This document shows positions 6,129 through 10,493 of a DNA stretch of 10,493 nucleotides, piece after piece. Positions within the stretch are counted from its first letter, which is position 1; each line of letters opens with the position of its first letter. This DNA comes from Bacteroidales bacterium UBA3389 (lineage in GTDB: Bacteria > Bacteroidota > Bacteroidia > Bacteroidales > P3): assembly GCA_002358835.1 (NCBI GenBank), contig DEPP01000138.1, forward strand, positions 1 to 10,493, read 5' to 3'. The notes below the pieces were generated by a model. That model saw nothing but the letters and a program-made list of their open reading frames with translations. It was not told the origin of the DNA and searched no databases. The translations under genes were made by a program, and so were the position numbers.

Positions 6129-8837
6129 TTATTTTATTTCAATTATAAAGTCTTTAATCCAATCACCATCAACTAATATATCAACGGTATAGCGACCCTT
6201 TTGCTCGATTTTATCAAATACAAGAACATTTGAATCAAATTCTTGTTCACCTATAACATTGTGATTCTTATCATATACCTTTACAGCGTTCAATTGATGT
6301 ATCCCATCCCCATAAGCCATTATTCGATTATCATCACTCCACAAATATATTCCCGAATATTCGGGGTGAATCTCGTATAGATTGATTGCTTTATTCAAAT
6401 AAATCTTAAATCTGTCGGAAGTTGTGCCACTTTTCAAATCAACAGAAATTTTATTCGGCAAACAACAATCATAAAACGCACCTTCTTGCTTGTCTTCCAA
6501 TATCACACTGACATTCGATGGTAAAACCGAAAGATTGTTTAGTTGTATATCGACAACATCATCGGTACCTATATACATCCCTACGTCAAAAGCTGCAGGA
6601 TAATCAGGAAATGTATTGACAGATACCTCTTCCTTATCCACAATAAAATAAATCTCCGGCATATTTTCACTTATCCCGAACATCTTATGTGCATCGTATT
6701 CATCAAAACCATAATCCGAACCTTCGATCATACCCATTAACGCATACTGACTCTTGCCATCGATTTGTGCAGTCAAAGTAAGGTAGTTATGATTATTCAG
6801 AGAACCTGTTCCACTCTTAGGAATGTACTGATGATTTCTCTTGAAGGTTACCTCTCTTCCATCTTGAATCGCCTCAACAAAGAAAGACTCCAAAGAAGGT
6901 ATCATTACCTCTTCGTTTTCATCTACTATGATAGGATTATACACTAAATTCTCCCTATCAAATAAGAATATGGCATTCCCTTGTATTCTTCCATCAATAT
7001 CTTCATAAAGTTTCTTGGTACTTAATGGTGCTGTAAACGGATTACCCACAAGATTCCACTTGTCATTATTCTTAGAAGCGAGCGAAACTGTTGTATTGCT
7101 ATTACAAAGTATGCCTTCATACTTAACATCTAGGTTTTCGTGAGTATAAACCGCATATCCGATACCCGGTTGCAAAATAAGATTCGGATCAACCAAATAT
7201 TCACTCCAATGATCCCCGTGTTTACTTACAACGCCTGTGTTATATTTCATCAACCAAGTCTCATTTTCTGTATTTCTCATCGAATATACAAGTGCTCTCG
7301 CTTGGTTTACGGGCGATGATATATAATTCCATCTTTCGGGAAGTAAATTTTGACGCACCGTAAAATAAGAACGATTTCCATAAACGATATCTCCAGAAAC
7401 GTAAAACATCTTTCCTGCGTTTATATCAACGTTTACATTATCTCCGAGCACAAGCATCGAACACACAACATCTGTTGTAACCATTACCTTGCAACTATCT
7501 TCTATGTAAACAAAGTCTTCCATATTCGGTTCCCCTTTCGGCTCCCATACATCTGGGTCATTCCAATGTCCTGAGCGTATCATACGCTTTGGTTTAGGGA
7601 ATCCGAAATAGAAATCCGACAATTCCAAGTTATCGATGTTGTCTATAGTTATCTCCATCATGTTTGCAGTTGCAGGTGATTGAAGAGGAACACAATAATC
7701 CGATGTTTTAACCTCATCTTCCATTGTCATCAAGCAAACATTATCACGATACCATTTATAGGTTACAAGAATATTGGTTTTGATTTGCTTTCTTGGTGAA
7801 TCGTAATCTTCACTATCTTCGGGTTTTACTTTCATTCTGAATTGATAATCTTTATTTGAGAAAACCCTTATCATATAAGTAATATTCCTATCGTGCAACA
7901 CCTCATCTTTTATCGAAGAGATATTAAAATCTTTTGCCTTTTCACAAGAACCTTCCAAAGGTATTTGAATATCTTCTTGCAAACCACGCGACGAAATCAC
8001 CAACACTGCTTTATGCTTTCCTTCCTTTTTTGGAGCGTATGAAAGAGTGATGTTTTTTGATCCATGTCTTATATCCAAGGTTTTTGCTTCCAACAAAAAG
8101 CAATCTTTATCTGCTCCAGTGATTTCAAATTTCAGTATATCCCTTACATGTTTTCCATTCAATCTTAAACGAACCGATTCAGGATAAGTATAAGGCAATG
8201 GTATATGATTAAAATTCAATTGGCTGACTTCAAGAATTTTTTTATCAATTTTTTGAAGCAATGTTATCTCTGTGGCAAGTCCGTTAAATGGATCATGTAG
8301 TGAAGATATTTTTATCTTACGAGTCTGTATGTTTGGTGCACTTCCTTTTCCTCTTATGCGACTTAATTTCCATGATAGTTGAACAAGTGGTTGATTATTA
8401 CACTCTTTGGGTAGTACAATCTCAGAAAAATTTTTCGTTATAGCCCTTTTGGTAGTATAAAACTCACAAGGACGAGAACGAGAATCTAATACATCTTTCC
8501 ATTCATCTGTTTCAGACAATCTATATTGCAATTTAAGCGACCAACGAGAGTTTTTTATCTTTCCGGAATAGTTTTGCCATTCAATAGTTACCTCTTCCCG
8601 ATTGAGGGTTGATAGGTTTAGTATAATTCTTCCTGTTTTTAGTTTTTTATTCTCTGTTTCAAAATAAATAACTGACTTTTCTGCCGAATGCTTATTTGCA
8701 TCGAAGTTTTTCAATTCAAAATCGCTTTTATCCAAATCATGAACCATTTTAACAGAATCAAGTTCTGGTTTGGCAAAAGAGAAAGCTGTCAAACAGATTG
8801 ACAAACAAAATAATAGTATTCTTCGTTCTATCCTCAT
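6129..8837 (-). CDS. Secreted multidomain beta-rich protein, probable T9SS cargo
   Basis: The product has 902 residues with a signal peptide (1 to about 22, core ILLFCLSICLTAFSFA). I do not recognise a named gene. Residues 55-180 resemble the beta-sandwich of Bacteroidota secreted proteins (LKLQYRLSETDEWKDV at 101-116, VQLSWK at 152-157). Residues 205-296 are Ig-like, with LSYAPKKEGKHKAVLVISS (265-283) and IPLEGS. Residues 420-485 (SGHWNDPDVWEP, 422-433) look like a beta-helix start. Residues 503-660 carry the W-N-Y-I-S-S-P-V, W-N-L-V-G-N-P-F and IPSLESFFV signatures frequent in T9SS cargo. The C-terminus (852-902: VKVYDKNHNV, then KGRYTVDI) is a divergent match to the type A sorting domain. 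No catalytic motif is visible, so an adhesin or structural surface role is an inference. The ATG lies 1 bp past the stop codon of the LysM gene, with GGAAG upstream (8847-8843), so translation is probably coupled. Confidence 0.65.
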   Translation of the reverse strand: MRIERRILLFCLSICLTAFSFAKPELDSVKMVHDLDKSDFELKNFDANKHSAEKSVIYFETENKKLKTGRIILNLSTLNREEVTIEWQNYSGKIKNSRWSLKLQYRLSETDEWKDVLDSRSRPCEFYTTKRAITKNFSEIVLPKECNNQPLVQLSWKLSRIRGKGSAPNIQTRKIKISSLHDPFNGLATEITLLQKIDKKILEVSQLNFNHIPLPYTYPESVRLRLNGKHVRDILKFEITGADKDCFLLEAKTLDIRHGSKNITLSYAPKKEGKHKAVLVISSRGLQEDIQIPLEGSCEKAKDFNISSIKDEVLHDRNITYMIRVFSNKDYQFRMKVKPEDSEDYDSPRKQIKTNILVTYKWYRDNVCLMTMEDEVKTSDYCVPLQSPATANMMEITIDNIDNLELSDFYFGFPKPKRMIRSGHWNDPDVWEPKGEPNMEDFVYIEDSCKVMVTTDVVCSMLVLGDNVNVDINAGKMFYVSGDIVYGNRSYFTVRQNLLPERWNYISSPVNQARALVYSMRNTENETWLMKYNTGVVSKHGDHWSEYLVDPNLILQPGIGYAVYTHENLDVKYEGILCNSNTTVSLASKNNDKWNLVGNPFTAPLSTKKLYEDIDGRIQGNAIFLFDRENLVYNPIIVDENEEVMIPSLESFFVEAIQDGREVTFKRNHQYIPKSGTGSLNNHNYLTLTAQIDGKSQYALMGMIEGSDYGFDEYDAHKMFGISENMPEIYFIVDKEEVSVNTFPDYPAAFDVGMYIGTDDVVDIQLNNLSVLPSNVSVILEDKQEGAFYDCCLPNKISVDLKSGTTSDRFKIYLNKAINLYEIHPEYSGIYLWSDDNRIMAYGDGIHQLNAVKVYDKNHNVIGEQEFDSNVLVFDKIEQKGRYTVDILVDGDWIKDFIIEIK

Positions 8838-8838
8838 T

Positions 8839-10290
8839 TTATCTTCCGATCGATTTTATTTTGTAGTTTTCCATCTTGTAGATTGTTGTTCTCTTATTTT
8901 GATATCCTCGAGTTACATCACGCCTTTCAAAATAATAAGGATTTATCATTTCGCTCAAATCAGATACTTGAGGATTTTCAATAAATTCTTCACCATTTTC
9001 AACCAACCCTTGCACGAAATACATCATTATATCATAACCCAAAGCTGCGTAAAACTTATCCGGTTCGGTCTTAAAGTGATGTCTGAATTTTTTTACAAAC
9101 TCTACAAAATTCGTATTTGTATAGTCATTCAAATAACTCAAAGTAAAATGAAAATTAAAATTCTCTAAAAGTTCAAAATTCAAAGAGCCGAATTCCGTCC
9201 AAGCATAATCACCAAACAGAGTTATCTTTGCATTCTTTTTAGACGACAAAACAGACAACAATCTCTTAACTACAACTTCGGCTTCTCGTTTTTCATCATC
9301 TCCAAACAAAGTTATCACAACATTATTCTTTGTTACTGACAACTTACTTGTCAATTTATTGGCATACTTTGTGTAATCCATAATCGTCCACATCATACTG
9401 CTTTTCGATAACAATTGTTCATAGTAATCAACCGCAGGTTTGATGTCGGCTGTATTATCATGCAAAACAATAATATTGTCTTCCGCATGATTAGCTCTTA
9501 TAAAACGAATAATGGTTTCAACTTCTGCCGCAGCCGATGGTTGAATCTTAAAAGTATAACTGTTTTGCAGAATATTCATATCCGAACTCATCGGATTGAC
9601 AATAGGAATCCTATTTTGTTGTGCAAATTGTGCTACAACGGAAAAGTTATCCTTGAATACCAATGGAATAATTAAATCCATATCTTTCATTTCCGGTGAA
9701 CTTAAAGCAACATCCAATTCAGTTCTATCCCGTTCTCCCACATCGTAAACAAAACAATCTACTTTGTAACCTTTACTTTCAAGAACGTCAAGAGCAATTC
9801 TTGCACCTTCATAAAAGCTTACATACTCAAAACACTTATATCGCTGCCTTTTCTTCTCATCTATGTTAAATTTTGTAAAGGTTAGCTTATCAACTTCTTC
9901 ATAATTGAGTGGCAAAAGTACTGCAACATTGATTTTTTTACTCTTGTCAAGTTTTTTCTTCGGCTGTTTCTTTACTACCAAAGTATTGTTTTGTACCTTT
10001 GTAACATTGTCTGTCTGTGTCGTTTTGAAAGATTCCTTATTTCTTGTGGTAATTGGAATCTTTATAATCTGACCTGCTTTTAGATTTTCCGCAGTCAAGC
10101 CGACGTTTACCTCCATTATGTCTTTTTCTGTCAAATAGAAGTTGCGCGAAATCCTATACAAAGTCTCTCCTTGCTTAACTTTATGAAGTCCAACAAGAAC
10201 ATCATCAGACAAATCTTCGTTTTGTGCGAATAAAACAAAGGAACAAAACAACAAAACCAAGAAACAATTCAACCGATTAAAGACTTTCAT
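8839..10290 (-). CDS. LysM domain protein with a type I periplasmic-binding-protein fold
   Basis: This 483-residue exported protein has a signal peptide (1 to about 22, core FLVLLFCSFVLFA, likely cut after FAQ). A LysM domain follows at 36-80 (HKVKQGETLYRISRNFYL at 36-53, AGQIIKIPI at 72-80), which would bind the glycan backbone of peptidoglycan. Residues 85-118 form a Lys-rich linker. Residues 119 to about 480 have the fold of Leu/Ile/Val-type binding proteins: KINVAVLLPLNY (119-130), FYEGARIALDVL (159-170), IPIVNPMSSD (228-237) and DKFYAALGYDIMMYF (411-425). No permease or ATPase gene is adjacent, so a transport role is doubtful. Tethering to the wall suggests a sensor or a regulator of wall synthesis; LpoA of E. 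coli offers a precedent for a binding-protein fold used this way. It lies 23 bp after guaA. Confidence 0.8.
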   Translation of the reverse strand: MKVFNRLNCFLVLLFCSFVLFAQNEDLSDDVLVGLHKVKQGETLYRISRNFYLTEKDIMEVNVGLTAENLKAGQIIKIPITTRNKESFKTTQTDNVTKVQNNTLVVKKQPKKKLDKSKKINVAVLLPLNYEEVDKLTFTKFNIDEKKRQRYKCFEYVSFYEGARIALDVLESKGYKVDCFVYDVGERDRTELDVALSSPEMKDMDLIIPLVFKDNFSVVAQFAQQNRIPIVNPMSSDMNILQNSYTFKIQPSAAAEVETIIRFIRANHAEDNIIVLHDNTADIKPAVDYYEQLLSKSSMMWTIMDYTKYANKLTSKLSVTKNNVVITLFGDDEKREAEVVVKRLLSVLSSKKNAKITLFGDYAWTEFGSLNFELLENFNFHFTLSYLNDYTNTNFVEFVKKFRHHFKTEPDKFYAALGYDIMMYFVQGLVENGEEFIENPQVSDLSEMINPYYFERRDVTRGYQNKRTTIYKMENYKIKSIGR

Positions 10291-10313
10291 AACTCAATGT
10301 TTTAGATAAGAGA

Positions 10314-10493
10314 TTATTCCCACTCTATAGTTGCAGGAGGTTTTGAACTGATATCATAACATACCCTATTGACACCCTTAACCTTATTTATGATTTCGTT
10401 AGACACCTTTGCCAAAAATTCATACGGCAAATGAGACCAATCAGCCGTCATTCCATCGACAGATTCCACAGCTCTAAGAGCAACAACTCTTTC
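10314..10493 (-). CDS. guaA: GMP synthase (glutamine-hydrolysing), C-terminal fragment (gene runs off the right edge)
   Basis: GuaA converts XMP to GMP using glutamine and ATP, in the cytoplasm. Only the last 59 codons and the TAA stop are present. The translation contains RVVALRAVES, then DGMTADWSHLPYEFL and ISSKPPATIEWE immediately before the stop. These match the C-terminal dimerisation domain of bacterial GuaA, whose proteins end in KPPATIEWE. This part holds the XMP-contacting C-terminal loop; the amidotransferase and ATP-pyrophosphatase domains are outside the window. The following envelope gene begins 23 bp downstream with no terminator-like hairpin between them, so co-transcription is likely. 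Confidence 0.97.
   Translation of the reverse strand, partial: ERVVALRAVESVDGMTADWSHLPYEFLAKVSNEIINKVKGVNRVCYDISSKPPATIEWE

Noticed and set aside
10291..10313. A promoter or terminator in the gap between guaA and the LysM gene
   Set aside because: The 23 bp contain no TAnnTTTG box on the minus strand and no inverted repeat.

Overview
The window looks like a piece of a Bacteroidales-type (phylum Bacteroidota) chromosome. It is AT-rich, it has TAnnTTTG-type -7 promoter boxes, it carries the LpxC-FabZ fusion that is characteristic of this phylum, and it encodes a secreted protein with the layout of type IX secretion system (T9SS) cargo. I cannot name the genus. Every recognisable gene lies on the minus strand, so transcription runs from high to low coordinates.

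Reading in the direction of transcription, the window opens inside guaA (GMP synthase; only the last 59 codons are present, 10493-10314). Three envelope genes follow with gaps of 23, 1 and 25 bp. The first is a LysM protein with a type I periplasmic-binding-protein fold (8839-10290). The second is a 902-residue secreted multidomain protein resembling T9SS cargo (6129-8837). The third is a 758-residue protein with helical repeats, a PD40-like segment, a small beta domain and an OmpA-like C-terminus (3827-6103), the same domain order as the T9SS component PorE. They look like one operon concerned with peptidoglycan and the outer surface.

A 207-bp intergenic region (3620-3826) holds a degenerate array of 21-bp repeats and a clear promoter with a very short leader for the lipid A genes. 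lpxC-fabZ (2231-3619) and lpxA (1440-2225) are 5 bp apart and provide deacetylase, dehydratase and acyltransferase steps of lipid A and fatty acid synthesis. lpxD, often beside them in this phylum, is absent here. A hairpin with a T-rich tail (1361-1407) probably ends this transcript.

Next come a gene for a YejK/NdpA-type nucleoid-associated protein (289-1332), a second 21-bp repeat array that begins 6 bp past its stop codon, and a TATCTTTG promoter for eno. Only the first 20 codons of enolase are in the window (62-1).

The genes are mostly conserved housekeeping and envelope functions. The least explained structures are the two collinear 21-bp repeat arrays, each next to the 3' end of one gene and upstream of the promoter of the next, and the PorE-like envelope operon behind guaA.
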